Origin: Hypericum androsaemum
Taxonomy: Eukaryota; Streptophyta; Magnoliopsida; Malpighiales; Hypericaceae
Direction of reading: 5' to 3'
DNA: 64,000 nucleotides
Assembly (NCBI GenBank): GCA_963995505.1
Contig: OZ023192.1
Coordinates: 7,175,001 to 7,239,000, forward strand
In this document: positions 33,620 to 45,480 of the stretch, piece after piece
Numbering within the stretch: position 1 is the stretch's first letter
Layout of the letters: each line of letters starts with the position of its first letter
Position numbers and translations under genes: made by a program
The notes under the pieces: generated by a model
Seen by the model: the letters and a program-made list of their open reading frames with translations, nothing else
Databases searched by the model: none
What the model was told of the DNA's origin: nothing

Positions 33620-34522
33620 GCAATGGAAGAAAAAATATCTTCTATGATCAAAAACTAGGTTTGGGATCTGGTCGACCTACCTAAGGGGCATAGGGCAATT
33701 AGGAATAAGTGGATTTTTAAAATCAAGCGCAATGCAGATGACAGTATCGAAAGATACAAAGCGCGTTTGGTTGCCCAAGGGTTCAAACAACAGGCTGTAA
33801 TAGAGTACGAGGAGACGGTTGCACCTGTTGTTAGATTTACATCAATTAGGGTCATTTTAGCTATGGTTGCTAACATGAATCTAGAATTACATCAAATAGA
33901 TATAAAGACTACTTTTCTCCATGAAGAATTGAATGAAGAAATCTACATGATTCAGCCTGAGGGCTACATTCAAAAAGGCTGCGAACACAAAGTTTGTAAA
34001 TTGAATAGATCAATTTATGGCCTTAAGCAGTCGTCTAGACAGTGGCATATTCGTTTTCATAATACGATCATGCAGCATGATTTTTTAATGATAGACGAAG
34101 ATCACTGCGTGTATGTTAGATCAGGAAAGAAGTTTTTCATCATCACTTTGTATGTTGATGACATCCTTTTAGTTGGAAATGACATGGGATTTCTTGTCGA
34201 AATCAAAGATTGGTTATCTTCTAACTTTAAAATAAAAGACATGGGTGAAGCGGATTACATACTCGGAGTTAAGATTTCGAGGAATCGTTTGAAAAGAATA
34301 GTGTCTCATTCACAAGAGACATATATTCGCAAAGTAGTAGAACATTTCAAATGTGACCACAGTAACCTAAAGTACGTCCCATTGGTTAAAGGTCATAATT
34401 TATTTAAGGACATGTGCCCAAAAATAGCTAAACAAAGTGGGAACATGGAGAAGATTCCTTATGCTAACACAGTTGGACGCCTGATGTACGCAATGTTGTA
34501 TACCAGACCTGATATTTGCTAG
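33620..34522 (+). pseudogene. Reverse transcriptase of the plus-strand copia
   Basis: Upstream of the open frame, KWIFKIKRNADDSIERYKAR is preceded by a TAG. The frame from 33767 gives VAQGFKQQ, LHQIDIKTTFLHEELNEEIY, LNRSIYGLKQSSRQW and TLYVDDILLVGND, with the catalytic YVDD intact. IPYANTVGRLMYAMLYTRPDIC ends abruptly where AVG should follow; a few bases are missing at 34522, which shifts into the RNase H part. Confidence 0.85.
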
Positions 34523-34686
34523 CTGTTGGGATAGCAAGCAGATATCAGTCTGATCCAGACAGTGCTCACTGGAAGGCTGTCAAAGGGATTTTGAAATATT
34601 TGAACACTACTGCAGAATACTCCTTGTGCTATTAATGGCATGACCTGATACTGAGTGGCTACACTGGTGCTGATTGGGGAGGCGAC

Positions 34687-35127
34687 ATGGACAAGAAAAA
34701 GTCTACATCTGGATTTATTTTTTTGTTGGGCGGGGGTGCTATATCATGGAGCAGCAAGAAGCAAACCTGTGTATCCCTGTCAACAATGGAAGCGGAATAT
34801 GTAGTTTCAGCTCATGCTCCACAAGAAGTGGTATGGTTGAAGAGATTCTTAAGCCATCTCTCCCTGATCAACTCGACGGAGCCCGTGAGTCTATTCTGCA
34901 ACAACCAGGTAGCTATAGCGTATGCTAAAGATCCTAGATTCTATAGCAGGGCTAAGCATATAGATATTAAATTTCACTTTGTTAGAAATTTAATAAAATA
35001 TAAAGAACTGTGTATGAAACACATATCTACAAAAGATATGGCCGTAGATCTAATGACTAAAGTATTACGTCGAGAAGTGTTCGAGAAATATGTTAAGTCA
35101 CTGAGTTTACGACAGTTTTATTTGTAA
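34687..35127 (+). pseudogene. RNase H of the plus-strand copia
   Basis: The first Asp block (GADWGGD) is just upstream at about 34668 in this frame. KKSTSGFIFLLGGGAISWSS, LSTMEAEYVVSAHAPQE, VSLFCNNQVAIAYAKDPRF and KHIDIKFHFVRNLI follow, and the end (KDMAVDLMTKVLRREVF) matches the usual DxLTK terminus. The CDNQ aspartate is Asn here (CNNQ), a catalytic-site change. About 935 bp of non-coding sequence separates it from the 3' LTR. Confidence 0.8.
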
Positions 35128-36062
35128 TCCAATTAGTTAGAATAAAGAAGTTTTATTTGGCAATATTATGAAACATGTCGGACATAGAAGTAGCCCACTC
35201 ACACGGGTGTTTACCTCAGTGGGAGTCAAGAAGTTGATTCCTAGATGAGATGAGGCAGTTATTGGACATTCATAAGTGCATGTCCTATGACAGAATGCCG
35301 TCTTGCTCAAGAGCAAGTTTTCTTATGGGATGCAGGAATAAGTTGCTACATTTAGATTTTCTACAATCCATATGATAAGATATAAGTAGAACTTATCATA
35401 CTGTCCGTAATATTAGCCTAGAGTTAAGATAAGGCTGATACTCTAGTATGGCGTTAAATGACATGTGTTCTTTTAAAAAAGAAATGTACATCGTAATATG
35501 TGATCAGTATCATGTGTGCTACTCGACCACTAGATGTGATGAAAATATTGAGTGATTTCACAATCCCTAGTGTGAGACCAATTTTTGAGAACTGTGATTC
35601 TCGAAATCCACCCTTAAGATCCTAAACGTATTCTGGAAGTATGGTCCAGTGTTGCTAACTTGGAAAGTTCATGAAAAAGTTATGGCATAGCGATTCGACC
35701 TGGCAGGGCTGACCAGAAAAGCAGGTTGTATCATTATGAAAAGAATATAGTTAAGGGAGAAGGAACTTTGTTCATCACATTCTGAGTTTCGTGGTTCAGG
35801 TGCACCAATTGTATTGAAAAGTACAATAGTGAACCCGAATATAATTGTTTGAAATCACTAATGAGAACAATGGAATGTGACATGAGTCCTGGAATAATAG
35901 CATGCATTATACAAGAAGGTTGTCGAGATGCTACTATTCAAGTAGCCCGAGTGTCTGTGCTCTTGAATTTAGCTTAACATACTCGACATATACTGGTCGC
36001 ACGAAATCCTTTAAAGAAATCTGATAGCTGTTGATCAAGGTCAATAATAATTGAGTGGGAGA
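35128..36062 (+). other. Non-coding 3' internal region of the plus-strand copia
   Basis: No open frame of note. It ends in the purine tract GAGTGGGAGA at about 36053-36062. Confidence 0.6.
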
Positions 36063-36690
36063 TGTTGGACCTAAAAGGCCCAATCAGGTAATTATTATTA
36101 TGCCGGATTGGGCCCAGGCCCATCAGGCCCAAATTTTGGGTTCAATGGCTCGGTCAACTCGAGTTGACCGTCCCAAGGCCACGCAAACGCCACGCTAGCA
36201 TGACGTGGCACTGACACAGTTGCCGCCAAAGTTGGCGGCCCATGTGGCACCACGGGCAAAGCTAGGGGATAGCTTTGCCGCGCGGCATACCACGTGGCGG
36301 ACATGCGGTCTGAAGTGCCACGTGGCTGACATGCGGCCTAATAGTGCCACGTGGTGTACCAGGTAACGCATTCTGATGGATCGGATTTCTCTATAAAAAG
36401 AGAAATCCGGCTGAATCAAAATGTAAGTTTGCCCACAACCACTCAATAAGAAAGAAAAACTCTTGAATAGTCCCTGAGTTTTGATCAGATTTTCAATAGA
36501 GGATATCTAGTAAAAATTAATTACGAATCCGTTATAACGTGATCGTAATTCGACTGGCACGAAGACATTGTGGATCCGAACCTGTGGGCATCTTGCTTCA
36601 ACAAGTAAGTAATTTATTATTAACGTATTAGTTTATTAATTAAACAAATTTAACATATAATTACTCGTTAATTATACGTTAAATCCATCA
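36063..36690 (+). repeat. 3' LTR of the plus-strand copia
   Basis: 628 bp, partner of 28364-28984. The G-box units are fewer and arranged differently here (36290-36360), so the U3 array has expanded or contracted since insertion. Confidence 0.9.
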
Positions 36691-37315
36691 TGACCAAACT
36701 TGGCGATATGTTTAGATGATGCGAAGAAGAGAAGATCTAAATATTTCTTACCCCGTCATCTCTCAACCAGAGATCATACAAAGCAATCCAAAAAATTATC
36801 GTAGATAAGTTAACAAATATTATCCTATTATTAGTTGAAAAATTTGCATACTCATTAATTTAAAGATTTTGAATCAGATGCAAAATGGTTTCATCTTATA
36901 GCTCGTTTTTTACGACCAGCCTTTTTTTTTAAACAATTTTTTCTACGACCAGTTCATGTTCATCTATGTACAAACTGATTTGCCACATAACTTTTTAACA
37001 AGTAGAATTTTATTTAGTAAAAAAAATAATAATCAAAATAACTAGTAATTAAATTTGTTATTGTTAGACCAATTTGTTCGTGAACATATGTCATCTAAAT
37101 AAATAAAAAAGCCAATAACTCGTCTAAAAAGCAGCACTAATCAAAAATGGATTATTTTCAGACTAATCCTTGAACCCTTTCCATGATGATTTTTCGTTTC
37201 ATCCCAAACATAACACCTTAATAGGGGACCATTCAACACCTTGACGATGTTTGACCATCTTGGTATAATTTATAGTGCCTTCTTTTATGGTTCTAGCTTT
37301 GAAGGGTCCAGTGAG
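36691..37315. other. AT-rich spacer
   Basis: Nothing recognised between the copia 3' LTR and the second MULE. Confidence 0.4.
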
Positions 37316-38039
37316 AGGGTGGATTAGGTGGGGACAAGCAATGTCCTCACGCAAATGGACCAAAAGCATTGAAAATATACTAAGGGATATTAGTGGAAAA
37401 TCATTAATAATGGAAACGAAGACAGAGAATAGGTGTGATTTAAAGCTGTTCTCGTGGAGTGCAAAAATTACGGCTGACAGCTTTTTTACAAATCCAAAGC
37501 TGGGACGTTTGGTCTACCAGCGTCGCAAAAATATTAAAGCCGAAACCAACGCAGACAGCAGCGAAGATTTCAACCTTTCGCATCCCACAATTGAGCTTCT
37601 AATTGAGCTTCACCCTCTCTGCCATTACAATTGAGTTTTCTTCTTCATTTCCGAAGTTGCATTAAAACATTCGGAGAAAATCTTTCTCAACTTCTGTGTA
37701 TGGCTTCAGCAAACATAATTGGAGAAAATGAAGAAGAATGCTTGTATGGTGAAACAAATGACATCCCGCTAATTAGAGGTAAATAATAGTTGTTTATATC
37801 TTATAAAAATTTCAGTTGAAAAGCTTTTAAAATTAAATATAAGGGATCGACTTGGGTTTGAATGTTCATATTCAAGTTACATTTGCGCTGTTGTTATTGA
37901 TTTTGCAGAAAGTCCGTCAAAGAGCGCCGCCGGTGAAATTGGAAGTAATGAAACACAGGTCAGTGGAACAACTGCAAACCAAGATACCACACAGAGTTGT
38001 TTTAGCTACAATCAAAACTGTGACGGAATAGAAGGTTTG

Positions 38040-38985
38040 TTTTTCGTTTGAAATCTATTTGTTCTGATAAAAATTTCGGCTAGTTCTGTTATTGATTTCG
38101 ATTAGTTCTGATATTGGTTTTCAAGTATTTCTGAAATTGGTTTTCAAGTCGTTCTGATATTAGTTTCGACTAATTCTGATATTGGTTACGACTAGTCCTT
38201 GTATTGGTTTCGCCTAGTTCTGGTATTGGTTTTGCCTAGTTATGATATTGGTTTCGCCTAGTTATGATATTGGTTTCGCCTAGTTCTGATATTGGTTTCG
38301 CCTAGTTCTAATATTGGTTTCGATTTGTTATGATATTGGTTTCAATTTGATCTGATATTGGTTTCGATTTGTTCTGATAATGGTTTTGCCTAGTTCTGGT
38401 ATTGGTTTTGCCTAGTTCTGGTATTGGTTTCGCCTATTTCTGATATTGGTTTTGATTTGTTATGATATTGGTTTCGATTAGATCTGATATTGGTTTCGAT
38501 TTGTTGTGATATTGGTTTTCAAGTAGTTCTGATAATGGTTCCGACTAGTTATGGTATTGGTTTTGCCTAGTTCTAATAATGGTTTCGCCTTGTTCTGGTA
38601 TTGGTTTCGCCTAGTTCTGATATTGGTTTTGCCTAGTTCTGGTATTGGTTTCGATTTGTTATGATATTGGTTTCGATTTGATCTGATATTGGTTTCGATT
38701 TGTTGTGATATTGATTTTCAAGTAGTTCTGATAATGGTTCCGACTAGTTATGGTATTGGTTTCGCCTAGTTCTGATATTGGTTTCGGCTAGTTCTGGTAT
38801 TAGTTTCGCCTAGTTCTGATATTGGTTTCGATTTGTTCTGATATTGGTTCTGACTATTTCTGACATTGGTTCCGATTAGTTCTGATATTGGTTTTGGCTT
38901 CTTCTGATATTGGTTTCGGCTAGTTCTGTTATTGGTTTCTATTTGTTCTGATATTAGTTTCGACTGATTTTGATATTGGTATTTG
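38040..38985 (+). repeat. Intron 2 minisatellite of MULE copy 2
   Basis: More than 40 tandem units, mainly GATATTGGTTTCGCCTAGTTCT, longer than the same intron in copy 1. A higher-order block recurs: 38491-38580 is repeated nearly identically at 38673-38765 (sharing TTCAAGTAGTTCTGATAATG). Local unit duplication has therefore continued. Confidence 0.9.
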
Positions 38986-41059
38986 TTTGCAGTGACACCA
39001 ACAATGACCCAATCAAGGGAAAAAATAGAGGAAATGGAAAAAAGAGAATGGTGGTCTACAATACAATTTGAAACCGTAGATCATACTCTCAACTTCTACC
39101 TCTCTTATGCCCACAGAAAATGAAGAACCATTTGGGCACAATGGTGGTTTCCTTCCTATTGATTTGAAGAACCATTTGGGCACAAGACGACAGAAAATGA
39201 TGAAATTTGGTGAAGCTACTTTATTACAAGAATATTTCAGAACTGAAGCATTTAGGAATCCATCTTTTTATTACGAAATTGAAGTGGACAGTGAAGAACA
39301 AATTGCAAATATCTTTTGGGCCGACAAAAAAATGAAATGGACTACAAGACCTTCGGTGATGCAATCTGTTTTGATACCACGTACAGAACCAATAAAAATT
39401 ACCGCCCATTAGGTATTTAACTTTGATTTCATATTGTGAAGTAATATTGAAGGTTTCATGATATTTCATATTTGCTGATATTGGTTTAAATATAATGTGA
39501 TACTGGTTGTCATGTGTTCTGCTAATGGTTAATCTGTGAAACAATATTGGGTTGCTTCTTATATTATGATTTTTCCAATGTAGTAGATTATTGCTGAGTA
39601 TAATGAGATACGGGTTTGCAAGTCTTCTGATGTTGTTTTTCACATGTGATATTATTCGTCTGCTTCTGATGTTATACTGTCTTTGGTGTACATTGATACT
39701 GGTTTTTAAGAGTTCAAATATTGGTTTATGAGTAAATTGGAACTGCTTTAAATTTATTGGGCATATTGTCCTGCAGCTCTTTTCGAAGGTTTCAATCACC
39801 ATCGCATGACGTGCATTTTTGGAGCTGCACTGTTGTTCGATGAAACAACAACATCTTTCCAATGGTTGTTTCGAACATTCTTGAAATGCATGGAAAACAG
39901 AGCGCCCAAGACCATATTCACCGATCAAGCCCAAGCTATTGCTAACGCAATAAGTTCAAAATTGCCAGGTACATACCACGCGCTATGCACATGGCACATA
40001 TTAGAGAATGCTAAGAAAAGGTAAAGTCATCTATGCACAAATGAAGTATTGCAAGCATTCAATTATCTGATATACGAAGCTGACAATGAAGAAGAATTTG
40101 ATTATTTCTGGAATAAAATAATTCAAGAGTGCTTTCCATCGGGAGGGCACCAATGGTTGGATTCCATACATCGATATCAGAAACAGTGGTCATCAGCTTT
40201 GGTTAGGGAACATTTTACTGCTGGCATGGTTACAACACAAGTTGTTGAATCGTGCAACAGTGTTGTACGAGGGTATTTGCAATGTGATTACAACTTGCTT
40301 GAATTCTTTACACATTTCAACAACATAGTCAATAGCAAAAGGCGTGCAGAGAGTATGGCTGAGTTCGAAGCAAAAAATAAGTTGCCTAACAACCGTCACA
40401 GAAGTAGCTCTTTGGTTACATTAGCAGAGGTGTACACGCATAAAATGTTTGAAAAGTTCCAACAACAATATGAAGAATCTTGTCGCTACCAAATCGAAGT
40501 AGCATTGGATGGCCGCCCTTTAATAGGTATCAAAAATATAATATTACACACTCGAGTCGCATATTTTATATTACTTGACATATCACACGTACACTGCAGC
40601 TGATGCCTCCAATTACCGAGTCTATAAGCTTCAAACAAATGGATGTAAGATTGATGTAAGAATGGTGGTAATTCAGAAGACAAACATGGTACTTACATGC
40701 TCGTGCAGGCTGTATGAAAGCCTAGGATTATTGTGCAAACACATACTGAAGGTGATGGATACTTTGAGTGGCTTCGCTGATTATGCTGAGTTGGAAACAT
40801 TGCCTCAACACTATGTGATGAAACGGTGGACAAAAAAGGCAAAGGAGGGATTGCATATTACTATGGAAACCACAATTCCTGAAGATAACTATGCCCAATA
40901 CTACCAGTATTTAACACGAAAGATGAATCATTTGGCAGCACTCGTGTCTATGGATGCAGATCCAGTGAAATTTGTAGACGATAATTTGGATACTATGATG
41001 CAACAATTCTCACGTTGTAGCTTACAAGGTAAGGAATCTTAATCGTATTAATCGTAGAA

Positions 41060-41470
41060 ATCACACAATAGTTTTGTTATTCATTTACAGTAGTTCTGAT
41101 TTAGGATTCTACTTGTTCTGTTATTGGTTTCGACTTGTTCTGTTAATGGTTTAGAATGGTTCTGATATTGGTTTCGACTATTTCTGTTATTGGTTTCCAC
41201 TTGTTTTGATATTGGTTTCGACTAGTTCTGATATTGATTTCGACTATTTCTGTTATTGGTTTCCACTGGTTTTGATATTGGTTTGGACTAGTTCTGTTAT
41301 TGGTTTTGACTTATTCTGTTATTGGTTTCGACTGGTTCTTATATTGGTTTTGAATATTTCTGTTATTGGTTTCGACTGGTTTTGATATTGGTTTTGACTA
41401 GTTTTGTTATTGGTTTCGACTTGGTCTGATATTGGTTTAGCCTAATTCTCATTTTTTTCTTTCCATCTTT
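41060..41470 (+). repeat. Intron 5 minisatellite of MULE copy 2
   Basis: Same position and orientation as 19239-19720 in copy 1; units vary mainly between GATATTGG and GTTATTGG. Confidence 0.9.
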
Positions 41471-41814
41471 TTGGTGTACTACTAACAATTGTTAGCTCCA
41501 ATGAAGGTACCCGAATGCCACAAGCACGGCTAGAGGATGATGTACCACAGTCATCCAAAGCATTGGGCAAAACTATTAAAATACGAGAAAATCAAAGGAG
41601 GACAAGAAAAAGAATGAAAAGTGCGAACGAAATCGGGCGGCAAATATCAAAGACAAAGTACCAGCGGAAAAGACAGAAGCAAAATGAAAGTCAAACCACC
41701 TCATACCAAGAGAGAGAAGAGCATCATAATCATTTGGAAATAGACTTGTATCGACCTCTGCAGGAGTTATGAAAATGACATAACCGTTAGTAATTGTATT
41801 TGGTGTTTAAAACG

Positions 41815-42485
41815 ATATTGGTTTAACTGTTTGGGAATATTTTATCTTTATTAAATGGAAGCGGAAGATTGAATTCGAATTAGTTCAAAGTATGTTGTCT
41901 TGCATGCATTACGATATTGAATATGTTCTGATATTAGTTTCCGAGTATTTTTATATCGGTTTCAATTAACGATTTCTGATATCATTTTGAAATAGTTCTG
42001 ATATTGGTTTAAACGAGATATGATATTGGTTCAATTAAATAGTTCAGAACTACCCGGAACCAATATCAGAACTACCAGAAACTAATATCAGAACAAATCG
42101 AAACCAATAACAGAACTACTCGAAACCAATACAAGAACAAGTCGAAACTAATACCGAAACTGTTCGAAACCAATACCAGAACTAGACGAAACCAATATCA
42201 GAACTAGTCGGAACTATTATCAGAACTAGTCGGAACCAATATCAGAACTACTTGAAAACTAATATCAGAACAAATCAAAACCAATATCAGAACTATACGA
42301 AATCAAGTTATGATCTTGGATATTGGTTCTATCAAGTTATGATTTTGATTTAAACGTATTCTGACATTGGTTTCAACGTGTTACGAGTTTGGTTTGAAGT
42401 CGTTCTTGTATTGGCTTTAAGGTGTTCTGATATTGGTTTCAACTAATTATGATATCGATTTGATAGAGTTATGATATTGGTTAGA
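41815..42485. repeat. Intergenic minisatellite of MULE copy 2 with an inverted block
   Basis: Units at 41815-42025 and 42310-42485 are plus-oriented, but 42035-42305 carries the reverse complement (AACCAATATCAGAACTA). The corresponding region of copy 1 is all plus-oriented, so an inversion or a strand-switching copy event happened here. Confidence 0.8.
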
Positions 42486-43469
42486 ATTGAATGACAAAAA
42501 TATTAGTTAAGATAAAAATTGATGCAAATCGTCTTAACAGATATCAACCCGAAATACAGAACCAAAATGGCGTCATAAAAACATCCCTAAAAAAAGGCTG
42601 AAAACAATCATGTTTCTGTTATAAAAGGTGCCTACAATTTAACCTTCTACCTAGCCAAATTCTTTGATCTTGTATACACCCTTCTCTTTGTTCCTTCATA
42701 CAACTGCAACGCTTGAGTCAAGATGGTTGGCAGTAGCAAATTATCCGGCTGTGCAATAAGATCAACACAAATATTTCTTTTCAGCCCTGCTAAAACTTTG
42801 GGGTCTTCCCAATCAAGCTGCGGGAATGTGTTGCCTCCCCAAAGATGCGTGTAGTGCTCCATAAACTTGCACGCGAATATGCCAAACTAAAATCATCCGG
42901 TTGTTTCGGACAATTTGATAGGACTTTCCATTCGAAATCCATCCCATCAACCCCTTTGATTTTTGCCATGAAGGGAGCAATATAATCTTGTATCCTTATC
43001 CCAATACTTGAGAGGATGGCAGCCTTCTCCTCGCCAACAGAAAGACTGTCCAGAATGTAACAGCCCTTTGACAATGTATCAATGACAAAGACGGAGAAGT
43101 GGAGATTATTACAGTATGGAAAGATCCACTGTCACCAAAAAAGAAAAATAAATATATTAATCAACATACTTTTGCGATTGAAAAGAAATATTCTATAGAA
43201 ATACATTTTAAAAAAAGGGAACCAATTTCTTAACGACTTACATATAGAATTTCAGAGAGGTATCGCATGGCATATGGATAAGCCATTTGAACGGTATGAA
43301 GTAATTCATCGCAAACAACTTGTCTTTGTGTCTCGGCCTCTTGAGTTCCAACATTGGAAAAAGTGTACTGCATAATTGTGCCCTACAATATTATAACGAG
43401 AAGACACATGTCAACAATTAAAATTGAGGGAAAAAGGTATAGTTCATTATCAATTTACACACAAAACAT

Positions 43470-43830
43470 GTCAACCAAAAAAGAACTAGCAGAAAATCAA
43501 TATCAGAACAAGCCGAAACTAAATACCAGAACTAGCCAAAACTAATACCAGAACTAGCCGAAATCAATATCAGAACTATCCAGAACCATTATCAGAACTA
43601 GTCGGAACCAATATCAGAACTACTTGAAAACCAATATCACAACAAATCGGAACCAATATCAGAACAAATCGAAAACAATATCAGAATAAATCGAAACAAA
43701 AAATAGAAAAATCGAAACCAACATCAGAACTAGGCGAAACCAATATCAGAACTAGGCAAAACCAATACCAGAACTAGTTGGAACCAGTATTCTAATATTG
43801 GTTTCGACGATCTTAGATATTGGTTCTGTC
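43470..43830 (-). repeat. Intronic minisatellite of the ULP1-like gene, copy 2
   Basis: Plus-strand units AACCAATATCAGAACTA, so the minus-strand gene reads TAGTTCTGATATTGGTT. The run has no dense equivalent in copy 1 and has expanded in copy 2 only. Confidence 0.85.
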
Positions 43831-45254
43831 AAGTTATGACATGTCAACCAAAACAGTGTCGAATGCACAATATCAATTACAAAAAAAAAGTATTCAAGAC
43901 ACACACGAACAAGTACGAAATCACATCAAAATAGTAGACATGCACATCCAAACAAATGTTAAGGGACATCAAACCAGCATGTACTTGATTTCAGAAATTC
44001 AAAACAGTATATCATTGAAAATGAAACCAGTAACAATTCCGGGCGGAACCAGTAACAACTCACTTCCAGACAAATATAAATTCAGGATGAAATCAATACC
44101 AAAACAATGTGGAACCAATATCAATGGAAAAATATATAATTTAAATTAGTGTATAAGTAAGAAAGTATTTAGAAAATACTAACAATACTATCGACAGGGA
44201 ACACAATACGATCAATAGAAATGTTCGTATTATGCACACGCCTCCCAAGAAAGCGACCATACGCATTCACAACTCCGGAAGAAATCCATTGCCTTCCCTG
44301 AAGGGTTTCAAAATCCATGCATATCAAATGCTCGTAATGGTCAAAACACAGCTATTCGCCACTGAAAAAAATAATTATTACTGTCAGAAAAATGTTCTTC
44401 TCAAAATGTAACTATTAAATAATATAAGACTTAGGGTAAATCTTTTGATTTAGCTCTGTCATTTGCATACTTGACAAGAATATTCTTTTGAGCACTGGTC
44501 AAAGACTTAAAACAAGCCTTTGCAGCCTCCACCCTCTCATCTGTTATGACGAAATCTCGGGTGAACTGTCTGGGTGGCGCATTGACAAAATTGCTACCTC
44601 CAATAATTTGAAAATCATTATCATCGTCGGGCAGGATAATTGGCTTCTTGACCTTTTTTGGTGCCGGGACTTTCTTGCGCCTTTTTGGTTCAGGGTTCGT
44701 ATATGGAGTCCTGAGAATGTGACTGGTTCTCGTCTTCCTCTTATGATCAACAACAAAAGTGTCGTCCTTATTAGGGACCCCCATTGATTCTGGTTCACGC
44801 ACTGTGTTATGATCATCCTCCACAACAGACGGACCGCCCGAACCATCGGTGACACCGGCAGCAAACTTATCTGCAAAGGCGAAAGCTTCATCATAGAAAC
44901 TTGCACCACATGTCAAAGGGGGCGACAGGTTGACCAACTCACAGGCAGCTTTTGCCATACATCGTATGATGGCCTACTTATCATCAAGATGAACATCCTC
45001 TATATGCCCATCATGACGAATAATTTCATTCACATTGACATTATACTTACCCTCGCTGCCCTTATCTTTTTTGACATGATCCTCATCCTCCTTATCAGCC
45101 ATCTCATCCATCTCAGGATTGCCCAGAACATCCTCCTCATTGCCCAACTCCTCTTCCTCATTGCCGAAATCAGGGCCCGCATTGGCCCCCTGCTATCAAA
45201 CAACAAAAAGGGCATGAACCCAGGATCAGTGGAAAGCAAATCCAATGATCACGT

Positions 45255-45480
45255 TCGAATGCAAACAAATATCACCTTGGACGCAAACCAATATCAACTC
45301 TAATGCAAACCAATATCACCTTGGATGCGAACCAATATCAATCTCTAATGCAAACCAATATTGCCTCGAATGCAAAACAAATATCAACTCGAATGAAAAT
45401 CAATATCAAACTCTAATGCAAACAAATATCGCATCGAATGCAAAAAAATATCACCTCGAATGCAAACCAAATATCAGGCT
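45255..45480 (-). repeat. Second intronic minisatellite of the ULP1-like gene, copy 2
   Basis: About ten units of AATGCAAACCAATATCAACTC type. Read on the gene strand they give GAGTTGATATTGGTTTGCATT. Denser than 23400-23620 of copy 1. Confidence 0.8.

Larger units (their letters stand above)
28364..36690 (+). mobile_element. Complete but decayed copia retrotransposon with a long leader
   Basis: LTRs 28364-28984 and 36063-36690 (TGTTRGACCTAAAAGG to AATCYATCA) enclose an 8.3 kb element in plus orientation. The primer site TGGAATCAGAGCATGGTT follows the first LTR and the purine tract GAGTGGGAGA precedes the second. Gag, protease, integrase, reverse transcriptase and RNase H appear in copia order at 31080-35127. 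Between primer site and gag there are about 2 kb of extra sequence. Flanking pentamers GGACT and TGACC do not match well, so no target duplication can be claimed. Confidence 0.9.
37700..41772 (+). pseudogene. MULE transposase (mudrA-like) of copy 2
   Basis: Exons 37700-37778, 37909-38034, 38993-39412, 39777-40526, 40600-41028 and about 41496-41772, with clear GT and AG borders. It preserves what copy 1 lost: the correct A-run after exon 3 start, the exon 4 acceptor CTGCAG with LFEGFNHHR, and the SWIM ligands CSCRLYESLGLLCKH (C-x-C-x9-C-x-H). The tail exon is open with NLS-like RRTRKRMK. It carries its own damage: about 375 bp encoding most of the FAR1-type domain is replaced by 27 bp of filler at 39119-39146, TTA became TAA at about 40021 after NAKKR, and small frame changes follow. 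The MULE core aspartates (FDTTYRTN frame and FTDQAQAI) are visible. Confidence 0.85.
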
